This document shows, one piece after another, positions 34,465-42,695 of a stretch of 64,000 nucleotides of DNA. The translations under genes were made by a program, and so were the position numbers. This DNA is from CBFDBF01 sp050291465 (GTDB lineage Bacteria > Pseudomonadota > Gammaproteobacteria > Chromatiales > Chromatiaceae). Where the stretch lies: assembly GCA_050291465.1 (NCBI GenBank), contig JBNKJV010000009.1, positions 59,561-123,560 of the forward strand, read 5' to 3'. The notes below the pieces were generated by a model, which worked only from the letters and a program-made list of their open reading frames with translations, was not told the DNA's origin and searched no databases. The number at the start of each line of letters is the position of its first letter. Within the stretch, counting starts at the first letter, position 1.

Positions 34465-35214
34465 ATGACGGAAAAAGATACGACACACTTCGGATACGAA
34501 GAGGTGCGAACCCAGGAAAAGGCCGGGCGGGTACGCCAGGTGTTCGATTCGGTGGCTACACGTTATGACCTGATGAACGATCTCATGTCATTGGGGATTC
34601 ACCGCCTGTGGAAACGCTTCGCGGTTGAGCTGGCCGGGATCCGGCGCGGACAGCATATCCTTGACCTTGCCTCCGGCACCGGCGATCTGGCGGCCCGGTT
34701 TGCCGGCCTGGTCGGCCCGGACGGGCTGGTGGTCATGACCGACATCAACTCCGCCATGCTCGAACAGGGACGCAACCAGATGCTGGATCAGGGCATCGTG
34801 GGCAATGTGAAATATTCTCAGGTCAACGCCGAAGCCATCCCATTTCCGGACAACAGCTTCGACTGCGTCACCATCGGTTTTGGTCTGCGTAACGTCACCG
34901 ATAAGCAATGCGCCATCCAGGAAATGTTCCGGGTATTGAAGCCGGGCGGGCGCGCTCTGGTGCTGGAGTTCTCCCATCCCCGGGGCGAGCCGCTAAAAGC
35001 CGCCTATGACCTCTACTCTTTCAAGGTTCTGCCGATACTGGGAAAACTGGTGGCGAACGACGAGGCGAGCTATCGCTACCTGGCCGAATCCATCCGGATG
35101 CACCCGGACCAGGAGACCCTGAAGGGGATGATGGAGCAGGCCGGTTTCGAACGCTGCGACTACCATAACCTTAGCGGCGGTATCGTAGCGGTTCACCGCG
35201 GATTCAAACTCTGA
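34465..35214 (+). CDS. ubiE: Demethylmenaquinone/2-methoxy-6-polyprenyl-1,4-benzoquinol methyltransferase
   Basis: C-methylates the ring of ubiquinone and menaquinone precursors. The 249-residue protein has the SAM site ILDLASGTGDLAARF and the Ubie signatures YDLMNDLMSLGIHRLWKR and RVLKPGGRALVLEFSHP. FGYEEVRTQEKAGRVRQVF marks the start. It leads the conserved ubiE-ubiJ-ubiB order. Confidence 0.97.
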   Translation: MTEKDTTHFGYEEVRTQEKAGRVRQVFDSVATRYDLMNDLMSLGIHRLWKRFAVELAGIRRGQHILDLASGTGDLAARFAGLVGPDGLVVMTDINSAMLEQGRNQMLDQGIVGNVKYSQVNAEAIPFPDNSFDCVTIGFGLRNVTDKQCAIQEMFRVLKPGGRALVLEFSHPRGEPLKAAYDLYSFKVLPILGKLVANDEASYRYLAESIRMHPDQETLKGMMEQAGFERCDYHNLSGGIVAVHRGFKL

Positions 35215-35293
35215 ACATAAACGAACTACAAGAGGATCGTAGCATGGCATCTGCTACGGCCCTGAAAAACGACTCTGCCATGGCTATGCATTA

Positions 35294-35941
35294 ATGAGCA
35301 TTTCCGAATTTGCCTACGCCAGCCTCGAAGAGGCCTTTAACCGGTATCTTGCCCTGGATCCGGCGGCGAAGGAACGTATGTGGCAGTTGCATGGCCGTGC
35401 AATCGCCCTGGAGCTGCGCGGGCTCGATACAATCCTGTACTTCATCCCCGGTCCCGGCCGGTTGCAGCTCCTGACACGCTATGAAGGAGATCTCGATTGC
35501 TCACTGAGCGGAACGCCGATTGCTTTGCTGCAACTGTTGCAGCGCCAGGCCGAGTCCGCGCCGACAATCCCGGAGGAGGTCGCGATCTCCGGCGACAGGG
35601 AGCTGGCCCAGCGTTTCATTGCCATTCTGCAAACCACCGACATCGACTGGGAGGGTCAGCTCTCCCGCTACACCGGGGAGCTGTTCGCCCAGGAGGTGGG
35701 CAGGGTTGTCCGGGGCGGAATGGCATGGGGCGAGCACATCGCCAGTACCCTGAGCAACGAACTGCAACAAATGCTGCAGGAGGAGAGTGGCCCGTTGCCG
35801 AAGCCGGAGGAATTCGTCGCCTTCCGCAGCGAAATCGACCGCGTGCGTGACCGGACTGAACAGATGGGCGCGCGGATTGCCGCATTGACCGCCCCCGCCC
35901 GCAAAAAAAGCTCCCGCAAACGTAACAAGGGGCCGCAATGA
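35294..35941 (+). CDS. ubiJ: Ubiquinone biosynthesis accessory factor UbiJ
   Basis: A 215-residue protein with an SCP2-like lipid-binding domain in the first half (RYLALDPAAKERMWQLHG, LLTRYEGDLDCSLSGTPIALLQL) and a helical C-terminal part with a basic lysine/arginine tail. UbiJ scaffolds the ubiquinone-synthesis complex. It lies between ubiE and ubiB and overlaps ubiB by four bases, the usual order. Confidence 0.93.
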   Translation: MSISEFAYASLEEAFNRYLALDPAAKERMWQLHGRAIALELRGLDTILYFIPGPGRLQLLTRYEGDLDCSLSGTPIALLQLLQRQAESAPTIPEEVAISGDRELAQRFIAILQTTDIDWEGQLSRYTGELFAQEVGRVVRGGMAWGEHIASTLSNELQQMLQEESGPLPKPEEFVAFRSEIDRVRDRTEQMGARIAALTAPARKKSSRKRNKGPQ

Positions 35942-37596
35942 TTCGTTCCCGCCAGGCACTGCGGCTGCTGCATATCAACTGGATCCTGCTCCGGCATGGG
36001 CTGGACGAGGTTATCCTGGCGACCCACCTGTTCCGTCCTTTGCGTTTCATACTCTATCTCTCGCCCTGGTACTGGCTGCGGCGCAATCAACTGCCCCCTT
36101 ACCCGGTACGAATCCGCCGTGCTCTGGAGGACCTGGGCCCCATATTCGTCAAATTCGGACAGATACTCTCCACCCGCCGCGATCTGCTGCCGGACGATAT
36201 CGCCGATGAGCTTGCCAAGCTGCAGGACGCTGTACCGCCGTTTCCCGGCAGCGAGGCACGGGCACAGATAGAGGCCGCTTTCGGCCACCCCATCGAAAAG
36301 GTCCTGGACGACTTCGATGAAACCCCCATGGCCTCCGCGTCCGTCGCCCAGGTCCACGCCGCGACCCTGAAGAGCGGAAAAAAGGTGGTGGTAAAGGTGC
36401 TGCGCCCCGGTATTGAACGGGTAATCCGGCGGGATGTCGAGCTGCTTTATCTGGTCGCGGGTCTTGCCAATCGCTACTGGAAAGACGGTCGGCGACTACG
36501 GCCGCTGGAGGTGGTCCAGGACTACGAGAAGACCATCTTCGATGAGTTGGATCTGCAACGGGAGGCCGCCAACGCCGCGCAGCTGAGGCGCAACTGGGAG
36601 GGAAGCGACCTGCTGTTCGTCCCCGACGTCTACTGGGATCTTACCCGCAAGAACGTGCTGGTCATGGAACGAATATCAGGGACCCCGGTAAGCGACATCG
36701 AGTCCCTGAAAGCGCAGGGTATCAGCATGCGCCAGTTGGGGGAGCAGGGGGTGGAGATATTCTTTACCCAGGTGTTCCGCGACAACTTCTTTCACGCCGA
36801 CATGCACCCCGGCAATATATTCGTAGAACCGAGCGGCCGCTATATCGCCGTGGATTTCGGCATTGTCGGCTCCCTGACCCCGGAAGATCAGCGCTACCTC
36901 GCGGAGAATCTGCTCGCCTTCTTTAATCGCGATTACCGCCGGGTGGCACAACTGCATGTGGAATCGGAGTGGGTGCCCAAAGGCACGCGGGTGGACGAGT
37001 TCGAATCCGCCATCCGCACCGTCTGTGAACCTATATTCAACAAACCCCTGAGCGAGATCTCTTTCGGCAACTTTCTGCTTAACCTGTTCCAGGTGGCCCG
37101 CCGCTTCAACATGGAGGTACAACCTCAGCTGGTGCTGCTGGAGAAGACCCTGCTCTACATCGAGGGGCTCGGACGTCAGCTCTATCCGGAGCTCGACCTC
37201 TGGTCCACCGCCAAGCCCTACCTCGAACGCTGGATGGCGGATCAGGTTGGGCCCAAGGCCTTTGCCCGCAAACTGCGCAAGAACCTTCCCACCATCACCG
37301 AGCACGCCGCCGACATGCCTCTGCTCCTGCACCGGGTGCTGCGGGACGCCTCCGAGGGCCGTCTGGAGGTCAACTGGAAGTCTGAGGACCTGAACCGGCT
37401 TCGCCGGGAACTCAGGGAGAATCATCGGGTAACGATCTCCGCCATCAGCGGCGGGACCATGCTGATATCCGGCACCCTGCTCCTTACCCTCGGTCCCAGC
37501 ATCCTGCTGTCGGCAGCGGTAACCACCACCGCCGGCATCGCCCTGGCCGGCACCGGCGGACTGATACTGTTGCAGACCTGGCTGGGCAATCGCTGA
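35938..37596 (+). CDS. ubiB: Ubiquinone biosynthesis regulatory ATPase UbiB
   Basis: A 552-residue member of the ADCK/ABC1 atypical kinase-like family. The KxGQ motif is in FVKFGQILSTRRDLLPD, the nucleotide site has the family A-rich loop MASASVAQVHAA, and HADMHPGNIFV and AVDFGIVGSL carry the catalytic-like residues. Two C-terminal membrane helices (about residues 500-545) anchor it. It helps extract quinone precursors from the membrane. Overlaps ubiJ by four bases. Confidence 0.96.
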   Translation: MIRSRQALRLLHINWILLRHGLDEVILATHLFRPLRFILYLSPWYWLRRNQLPPYPVRIRRALEDLGPIFVKFGQILSTRRDLLPDDIADELAKLQDAVPPFPGSEARAQIEAAFGHPIEKVLDDFDETPMASASVAQVHAATLKSGKKVVVKVLRPGIERVIRRDVELLYLVAGLANRYWKDGRRLRPLEVVQDYEKTIFDELDLQREAANAAQLRRNWEGSDLLFVPDVYWDLTRKNVLVMERISGTPVSDIESLKAQGISMRQLGEQGVEIFFTQVFRDNFFHADMHPGNIFVEPSGRYIAVDFGIVGSLTPEDQRYLAENLLAFFNRDYRRVAQLHVESEWVPKGTRVDEFESAIRTVCEPIFNKPLSEISFGNFLLNLFQVARRFNMEVQPQLVLLEKTLLYIEGLGRQLYPELDLWSTAKPYLERWMADQVGPKAFARKLRKNLPTITEHAADMPLLLHRVLRDASEGRLEVNWKSEDLNRLRRELRENHRVTISAISGGTMLISGTLLLTLGPSILLSAAVTTTAGIALAGTGGLILLQTWLGNR

Positions 37597-37624
37597 ATTA
37601 TTCCCGGTAGGCGAGATTTCCGGC

Positions 37625-37663
37625 CCGGCCAATACCCGACAAATGTTCTTTTATGTTGGCCGG
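37625..37663. terminator. Inverted repeat after ubiB
   Basis: CCGGCCAA (37625-37632) and TTGGCCGG (37656-37663) form an 8-bp stem with a 23-base loop, in the gap after the ubiB stop. No T-run follows. It may end the ubi transcript or serve as an operator for the next gene. Confidence 0.35.
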
Positions 37664-37705
37664 ATGTAACGAATAATAGGGCATTGGCAAATGGGAGAAC
37701 CTATC

Positions 37706-38263
37706 ATGAGAATCGGTCTGTTTTTCGCAACTTTTTTACTCTTTTCCGCCACATCATGGGCTTTGGATGTGGAAGGCGTCGATGTACCTGAAACGGCAAC
37801 CGTCTCCGACAAGGCACTGCAGCTAAACGGCGCCGGGGTCCGCACCAAGATGTTTTTTGATATCTATGTGGGCGCGCTCTATCTCCCCGGCAACGCCACG
37901 ACAACCGCCGGCGTTCTCGATATGCCCGGGCCCAAGCAGGTATCCATGACCTTTCTCTACAAGGAAGTGGACCGGGAAAAACTGGTCAATGGCTGGGAAG
38001 AGGGTTTTAGCCTTAATCAACCGGAAGAGGAGATGGCCAGACTGAAGGACCGCCTGCAGCAGTTCAACGACCTGTTTATTACCGCGCATAAGGGAGATGT
38101 CTTCGTCTTCAATTTCCTTGCCGACGGCTCCACCAGCGTCATATTGAACGGCAAGGAAGCGGGAACCATCCCGGGGGCCGATTTTCAGCGGGCGCTGCTG
38201 TCGGTATGGCTGGGTGATAAACCGGCGGATAAAGATCTTAAAAAGGCGATGCTGGGAAGCTGA
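37706..38263 (+). CDS. Chalcone isomerase-like periplasmic protein
   Basis: A 185-residue secreted protein with a signal peptide (about residues 1-19, ending TSWA). The mature part has the chalcone-isomerase-like fold: GAGVRTKMFFDIYVGALYLPG, VSMTFLYKEVDREKLVNGW and LLSVWLGDKPADKDLKKAML. Bacterial members are not thought to isomerise chalcones; a fatty-acid-binding role is possible. ATG 37706 with GGGAG eight bases upstream is preferred over ATG 37691. Confidence 0.87.
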   Translation: MRIGLFFATFLLFSATSWALDVEGVDVPETATVSDKALQLNGAGVRTKMFFDIYVGALYLPGNATTTAGVLDMPGPKQVSMTFLYKEVDREKLVNGWEEGFSLNQPEEEMARLKDRLQQFNDLFITAHKGDVFVFNFLADGSTSVILNGKEAGTIPGADFQRALLSVWLGDKPADKDLKKAMLGS

Positions 38264-38280
38264 AGTATTTCTCTGCTTGG

Positions 38281-38300
38281 GTGGGGCGAAGCCCCGCCCT
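38281..38300. repeat. Short intergenic palindrome GGGGC-GAA-GCCCC
   Basis: The bases gtggggcgaagccccgccct carry GGGGC and GCCCC arms around GAA. Similar GGGC...GCCC elements lie at 54485-54495 and 59493-59509, and a decayed one near 1796-1816. Confidence 0.45.
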
Positions 38301-38315
38301 CGTGGGAGCCACGGG

Positions 38316-38720
38316 TTATCCCTTAATCTCCCGCAACACCTCATTCGCCAGCTGTTCCATCCGCTCCAGACCGACATCGGCCTTCTCCAGGAACTTCTTA
38401 TCCATTTTTTCCGGTCTGGCCCACTGCATACCCTTTATGCGACATCGCTTGGCCAGCTTGTCGATCCCCAGATCCTCCAGCGCAAATCCCAGCTCTGTCC
38501 ATAGCACGGAAAGTTCCGCTTCCGTTCTATGGGATTTTTTACCCGTCTCCTTGAGCTGGCGCATATAAACCGCCGTCCTGCGAGCCGCGACAATAACCTT
38601 ACGTAAAGCGGCAACGGACTCTTTCTTGCGATCATCCTTCGCCCGCTTCAGATTGGACACCCACCTGCCAGCGTGTTTTATAAGCTCCCACAGGGATATT
38701 TCGGAAAGGATTTCTATCAT
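38316..38720 (-). CDS. Hypothetical small helical protein
   Basis: I do not recognise this 134-residue protein. It is lysine- and arginine-rich, without a signal peptide or membrane segment, and looks mainly alpha-helical (for example SLWELIKHAGRWVSNLKRAK and KKFLEKADVGLERMEQLANE). It lies 52 bases downstream of the DUF815-type ATPase gene on the same strand, so it may belong to the same transcript. The frame has a codon pattern like real genes, but I found no domain. Confidence 0.6.
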   Translation of the reverse strand: MIEILSEISLWELIKHAGRWVSNLKRAKDDRKKESVAALRKVIVAARRTAVYMRQLKETGKKSHRTEAELSVLWTELGFALEDLGIDKLAKRCRIKGMQWARPEKMDKKFLEKADVGLERMEQLANEVLREIKG

Positions 38721-38772
38721 CTGCTTGCGCTGGTTAAAAAAGCGTCCCGACGGGCGAATTTAACGGGACCCG

Positions 38773-39564
38773 TCACCGGCCGATAATATCGGAGGCGCCC
38801 GAGGTAAAAAATTGATTGTAGAACTGTTTTGCGGTCCTGCCGCTCCGGGAGGCCCTTTGCTGAGAAAACCGCAGTGCCTCCGCGTGGAGCTGTTCCCTGT
38901 CCCCCGGGTACTCCGGAAAATAGCTGTCAACTATCCGCAGATACTCCTCTCTGCTCGGCGGATAAAAGGAGATCCACAATCCGAAACGGTCGGATAGGGA
39001 GATCCTCTCTTCAACCGCGTCGGAATAATGCAGTTCTCCGCTCACCAGACCGGAATCCAGATTATCCTTCATATATTCCGGCATAAGATGCCGTCTGTTA
39101 GAGGTAACGTATAGAAGCACGTTTTCCGGCGGCTTCTCTATGGAGCCCTCCAGAACCGTTTTCAATGCCACGTACGAATTATCATCCTCCTCAAAAGAGA
39201 AATCATCGCAGTAGACGACAAATCTATAGGGCATCTCCCGCACCTCGTCCACGATCTCCGGCAGATTGATCAAATCGATTTTATAGATCTCGATCAATCG
39301 CAGTCCTCGCGAAAGATATTCATTCAGAATCGCCTTGATAAGCGAGGATTTACCCGTGCCCCTGGCGCCCCAGAGTAGCGCGTTGTTTGCCGGCAGGCCT
39401 GAGATAAACCTTTCGGTATTGGCGATTAGATCCGCTTTTTGCCGGTCGATGCACACCAAAGAATGCAGGGCAATCGGATCAAGTTCCCGTACGGGTCGCA
39501 ACTCCTTGGCGTGTGATCGGAAAACCGCCGCATGCACTTCGGACCAATCGATACCCATAATCAT
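38773..39564 (-). CDS. DUF815-type P-loop ATPase
   Basis: A 263-residue ATPase of the DUF815 family (AAA-like). Walker A is NALLWGARGTGKSSLIKA (about residues 60-75) and Walker B is FVVYCDDFSFEE at about residue 115. VLLYVTSNRRHLMPE is a family feature, as is the SDRFGLWISFYPPSREEYL segment in the C-terminal part. The partner and substrate are unknown. It lies between a six-TM protein gene (122 bases upstream) and the small helical protein, all on the minus strand. ATG 39564 or the second ATG two codons later are both possible starts. Confidence 0.85.
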   Translation of the reverse strand: MIMGIDWSEVHAAVFRSHAKELRPVRELDPIALHSLVCIDRQKADLIANTERFISGLPANNALLWGARGTGKSSLIKAILNEYLSRGLRLIEIYKIDLINLPEIVDEVREMPYRFVVYCDDFSFEEDDNSYVALKTVLEGSIEKPPENVLLYVTSNRRHLMPEYMKDNLDSGLVSGELHYSDAVEERISLSDRFGLWISFYPPSREEYLRIVDSYFPEYPGDREQLHAEALRFSQQRASRSGRTAKQFYNQFFTSGASDIIGR

Positions 39565-39686
39565 CGCCTCGATCTGACTTCGTGATCGAATTTGACCAAA
39601 AACAACAAACAGCCGCTACCCGGAATTTGAGATTCGGAGCCTCCAGGAATCAGATTCTATCGCTTTATTGCGCCGGTCCCCGATGG
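39565..39686. other. Gap between the membrane-protein gene and the ATPase gene
   Basis: No gene; a promoter for the ATPase gene may lie here, but none is clear. Confidence 0.4.
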
Positions 39687-41003
39687 TCAGAAGTGGAAGA
39701 CCGGGGGTGTATGGAGCGGGTTAAACGACTCCATAACGTCTTTTCTGATTTTATTTACATCGTCATCAGACAGCACACAGGCCAAATGTGCGGTTTCCAG
39801 CACAAAGATGATCTCCCTCACGCGCTGGTAGTGAAACGTATCTTCTATTCTATGCTTCATGAACAATGTACCAAGCACGATGATCAGGAGAATTATGACA
39901 TAAATACTGAAAGGGGAAATGTCTACACGTATTTCCTGGGCACCGTGAAAATACATGATCAATATCGTTAGCAACAATGACATAGCACAAAAAAGAGGGA
40001 ACCTGTCAAAGCGCAAATAACCTTTATAAATTTCTTCCGAGCAAAGTGCAATTTCAGGCTCCATATCCTCCGAATTCCACTCCCGATCATCTTCTTCCCT
40101 TTGCGAGATAACGTCGTCAATAATATTTTGGGACTTCAGTCTGGAACTCACACCTCGGAATAGAAACAAAATGGAAATCAACACAAGCGATGTACAAACG
40201 GCCCTGATCATATTCTCAGACACGGGAACAGAATCTCCCGAAAATTCAAAGAAACCGGCGCTCAACATCAAAAACACAATGTATAGAATGAGGATCGGCA
40301 GGGTATAGTAGAATAGCAACAGTATATATTTGGAGGCGTACCACATGGATGACGCCAGTCGTATATGGGCTTCATTCTTTATGATGTTAAAAGTACTTTC
40401 CGGATAGAAGAAGTGAATCCTTGTTTTCAGCTGATTTATAAAGGATTTGCTTCTGCTCTTGTCGTCGTTTTTCTCCTCGCCGTCATTCTTTTCGTCATCT
40501 TTCTTCTCAATTCTTGTATCCCACTTTATATATTCGAATAGATGCGCGAAATTCCTCGCTTCCAGATAATTCTTCAGATTCGAATACGGGAACTGCACGT
40601 CATCGGGGATCAGACCGTCTCCTTTGGCAATCACCCAATCGTTATACCCCATTACCTTTTTGCGAATTTTTATGAAGCTGTAATAGTCCGGCTCTTTCGG
40701 GTCCTGCCGGTACAAGAGATGACCCACGACATAGGACAATATGATGATGCCGATATAGATCCAGAATTTCAGACTTAATATCTCCCCGATATCTTTCAGC
40801 GACGCAAAAATCGCCTCAAACCCCTCCTCATCGGCCGGATAGATATAGTGCATGAAATTAATATATATAAAACCGATCAAAATCAGGGTACTTGCGACCA
40901 GGAATATGAATCCGGGAATCAAACAAGCCAAAAAATCCACGAAGAAATCGCGCACCCGTACGTTGAGCTTTACATCGGAAGACCTAAAAGGGGAAATCCT
41001 CAT
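39687..41003 (-). CDS. Six-TM membrane protein of unknown function
   Basis: I do not recognise this 438-residue protein. By eye it has six membrane segments (about residues 24-49, 80-97, 226-250, 266-283, 335-352 and 365-382), with a large soluble loop between the second and third (about 100-225) that includes a charged Lys/Asp/Glu/Asn-rich linker (about 165-186). A second soluble loop, about 285-335, is acidic. The DNA is visibly AT-richer than its neighbours, and codon use leans towards AT, which suggests acquisition. It faces the DUF815-type ATPase gene downstream on the same strand. Confidence 0.65.
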   Translation of the reverse strand: MRISPFRSSDVKLNVRVRDFFVDFLACLIPGFIFLVASTLILIGFIYINFMHYIYPADEEGFEAIFASLKDIGEILSLKFWIYIGIIILSYVVGHLLYRQDPKEPDYYSFIKIRKKVMGYNDWVIAKGDGLIPDDVQFPYSNLKNYLEARNFAHLFEYIKWDTRIEKKDDEKNDGEEKNDDKSRSKSFINQLKTRIHFFYPESTFNIIKNEAHIRLASSMWYASKYILLLFYYTLPILILYIVFLMLSAGFFEFSGDSVPVSENMIRAVCTSLVLISILFLFRGVSSRLKSQNIIDDVISQREEDDREWNSEDMEPEIALCSEEIYKGYLRFDRFPLFCAMSLLLTILIMYFHGAQEIRVDISPFSIYVIILLIIVLGTLFMKHRIEDTFHYQRVREIIFVLETAHLACVLSDDDVNKIRKDVMESFNPLHTPPVFHF

Positions 41004-41361
41004 CGCCTGTAGTCCTTGTTTGCCGGGTTCCTGACGCGCGAACTGATCGCGTAGGCAGCAGAACGCGTAATACCGCCTCCCGGGGCAGATTCAGGTCGTG
41101 ATGGACAGGATTGGGAAAGATATGCTCGCTCCATGAACAAAGTCTCCGGAGAATTTTCACCCGAGTATACCGCCCTTTTCCGCCCAAAGGCATCTCTAAG
41201 GCGTTACGCTGAACATCAAGACCGAAGGTTGTTCTTAATAACAATCGAGCTGTTTAGGACCCGCCGACCCACTCAGGAAAGTCGCCTGTTAAATCCTCCA
41301 ATGATTATTTAGGATCTCGTCCCGTCGCTTCGATAGGACGCAGCGAATCGCATTCACCGCG
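41004..41361. other. Gene-free gap of about 360 bases after the AT-rich island
   Basis: I see no convincing gene. A minus-strand frame of 86 codons reaches 41244 but resembles no family. No terminator, insertion-sequence end or direct-repeat boundary is clear. Confidence 0.5.
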
Positions 41362-41913
41362 CTATGAGCGTACAAGCCCCGCTTCGACCTCGTTCCGTTT
41401 CTCTTTTCCGGCCAGTGCCGCGATCAGCTCCAATGCGAAATCCATGGCGGTTCCCGGACCGCGGGAGGTGATAACCCGATCGTCCCGGACCACCGGTGCC
41501 GGATCCATCTCCACCCGGGGCAGATCCATGTTATCCAGAACACCCGGATAAGCCGTGGCTTTTTTGCCGTCCAGCAGACCGGCTCCGGCCAGCACCTTGG
41601 GTGCGGCGCAGATTGCGGCGGTATACCCGCCCTGCCCTCTGATTCGGGCGAGGATTTTGTGGATACGGGGGTCCCGATCCAGATGGTCGGCGCCAGGCAA
41701 CCCGCCGGGCAGCACTATCATATCGAAGTCCTGATCAATAGCGGTATCCAGCACCGTATCAGGCACAAGTACCACACCGCGGCTGGCGGTAACAGGCCGG
41801 GCATCCAGTCCCGCTGTGATTACATCGATTCCCGCCCTGCGCAGCAGATCGATAACTGTTACTGCTTCAAGTTCTTCACAACCTTGGGCGAGAGGGACGA
41901 GGACCCTGGCCAT
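41362..41913 (-). CDS. DJ-1/PfpI family protein (YajL-like)
   Basis: A 183-residue member of the DJ-1 family. The nucleophile cysteine lies in AAICAAPKVLAGAGLLDG, the conserved Glu is near residue 14 (QGCEELEAV), and PGGLPGADHL is present. YajL-like proteins act as oxidative-stress chaperones or glyoxalases. Its start lies inside the 3' end of the preceding yibQ-like gene in another frame: the two overlap by 55 bases (41859-41913) on the same strand, an uncommonly long overlap. Confidence 0.9.
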   Translation of the reverse strand: MARVLVPLAQGCEELEAVTVIDLLRRAGIDVITAGLDARPVTASRGVVLVPDTVLDTAIDQDFDMIVLPGGLPGADHLDRDPRIHKILARIRGQGGYTAAICAAPKVLAGAGLLDGKKATAYPGVLDNMDLPRVEMDPAPVVRDDRVITSRGPGTAMDFALELIAALAGKEKRNEVEAGLVRS

Positions 41914-42695
41914 TTATCATTTCCCCCGTGAAGCTGAATGAGTTCTGAGGTGCGTACAAGGCGAATGCCTTGGGAATCGAGCTGTGGCAGTTCCTGTTTC
42001 AGAACAGCGATAGTTTCCGGATAAGGATGACCGATTCCAATGGCGTAACCGCGACTACGAGCCAGTCGGATCAGTTGCCGGAACTGGCGGCCGATGGCCT
42101 CCGGATCTCGGTTATTATCCAGAAATACGTCACGCCGGGCCGCCGGCACCTGTTCTTCCTGTGCGACCTGCTCCGCCACCGTTTGCAGAGTGGTACGGCT
42201 ATCCACAAAAAAAAGGTCCCCATACTCCCGTACACCTTTCATCAGCCACCCCATAGCCCCGGGATGCCGCGTGAGGAGACTTCCCATATGGTTATTCAAC
42301 CCGGCTACGTGGGGAATGGCGTCCAGGTCCTCTTTTAGAGAATGCTGGAAATCCTCTTCCGTCATATGCAGTGTCAGCGCCCCCGGACCCAGGTTGTTGC
42401 CTGCATGGGACTCCATGGGCAGATGCAGCATGATCTCCTTATCGAGGCCGTAGGCACGCTCCGCGAGCCTCTTCGCGTGGGGCGTATGAGGCAGGAACGA
42501 CAGGGTGACCGGGCCGGGCAACTCCAGCGCTTCCTCTCCCGTCAGCGACTCATTGCCTATGTCATCGATAATGATGGCGATTATCGGCCCGTTTTCGGCC
42601 TCCTCCGCCATGATCGACGACGCTGAAAAAAACAGTACCGCCAGGGCAAGAAATCCCTGGAACACACGCAGACCGCGGACGGTCTGTAGGATCAC
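41859..42695 (-). CDS. yibQ: Divergent polysaccharide deacetylase family protein (YibQ)
   Basis: A 278-residue secreted protein with an N-terminal signal (about residues 10-30). The family features are IAIIIDDIGNES, SFLPHTPHAKRLAERA, LHLPMESHAGNNLGPGAL and NNHMGSLLTRH, with the NodB-like motifs only partly kept. It is likely a peptidoglycan-related periplasmic enzyme. GTG 42695 is used; it abuts the S41 protease stop codon. In E. coli yibQ is next to envC, as it nearly is here. Confidence 0.88.
   Translation of the reverse strand: MILQTVRGLRVFQGFLALAVLFFSASSIMAEEAENGPIIAIIIDDIGNESLTGEEALELPGPVTLSFLPHTPHAKRLAERAYGLDKEIMLHLPMESHAGNNLGPGALTLHMTEEDFQHSLKEDLDAIPHVAGLNNHMGSLLTRHPGAMGWLMKGVREYGDLFFVDSRTTLQTVAEQVAQEEQVPAARRDVFLDNNRDPEAIGRQFRQLIRLARSRGYAIGIGHPYPETIAVLKQELPQLDSQGIRLVRTSELIQLHGGNDKWPGSSSLSPKVVKNLKQ

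Noticed and set aside
36676..37632. 318-codon frame opposite ubiB
   Set aside because: Shadow of ubiB on the other strand, no family likeness.
40984..41244. 86-codon minus-strand frame in the gap
   Set aside because: No family likeness and no ribosome site; may be a decayed fragment but cannot be supported.
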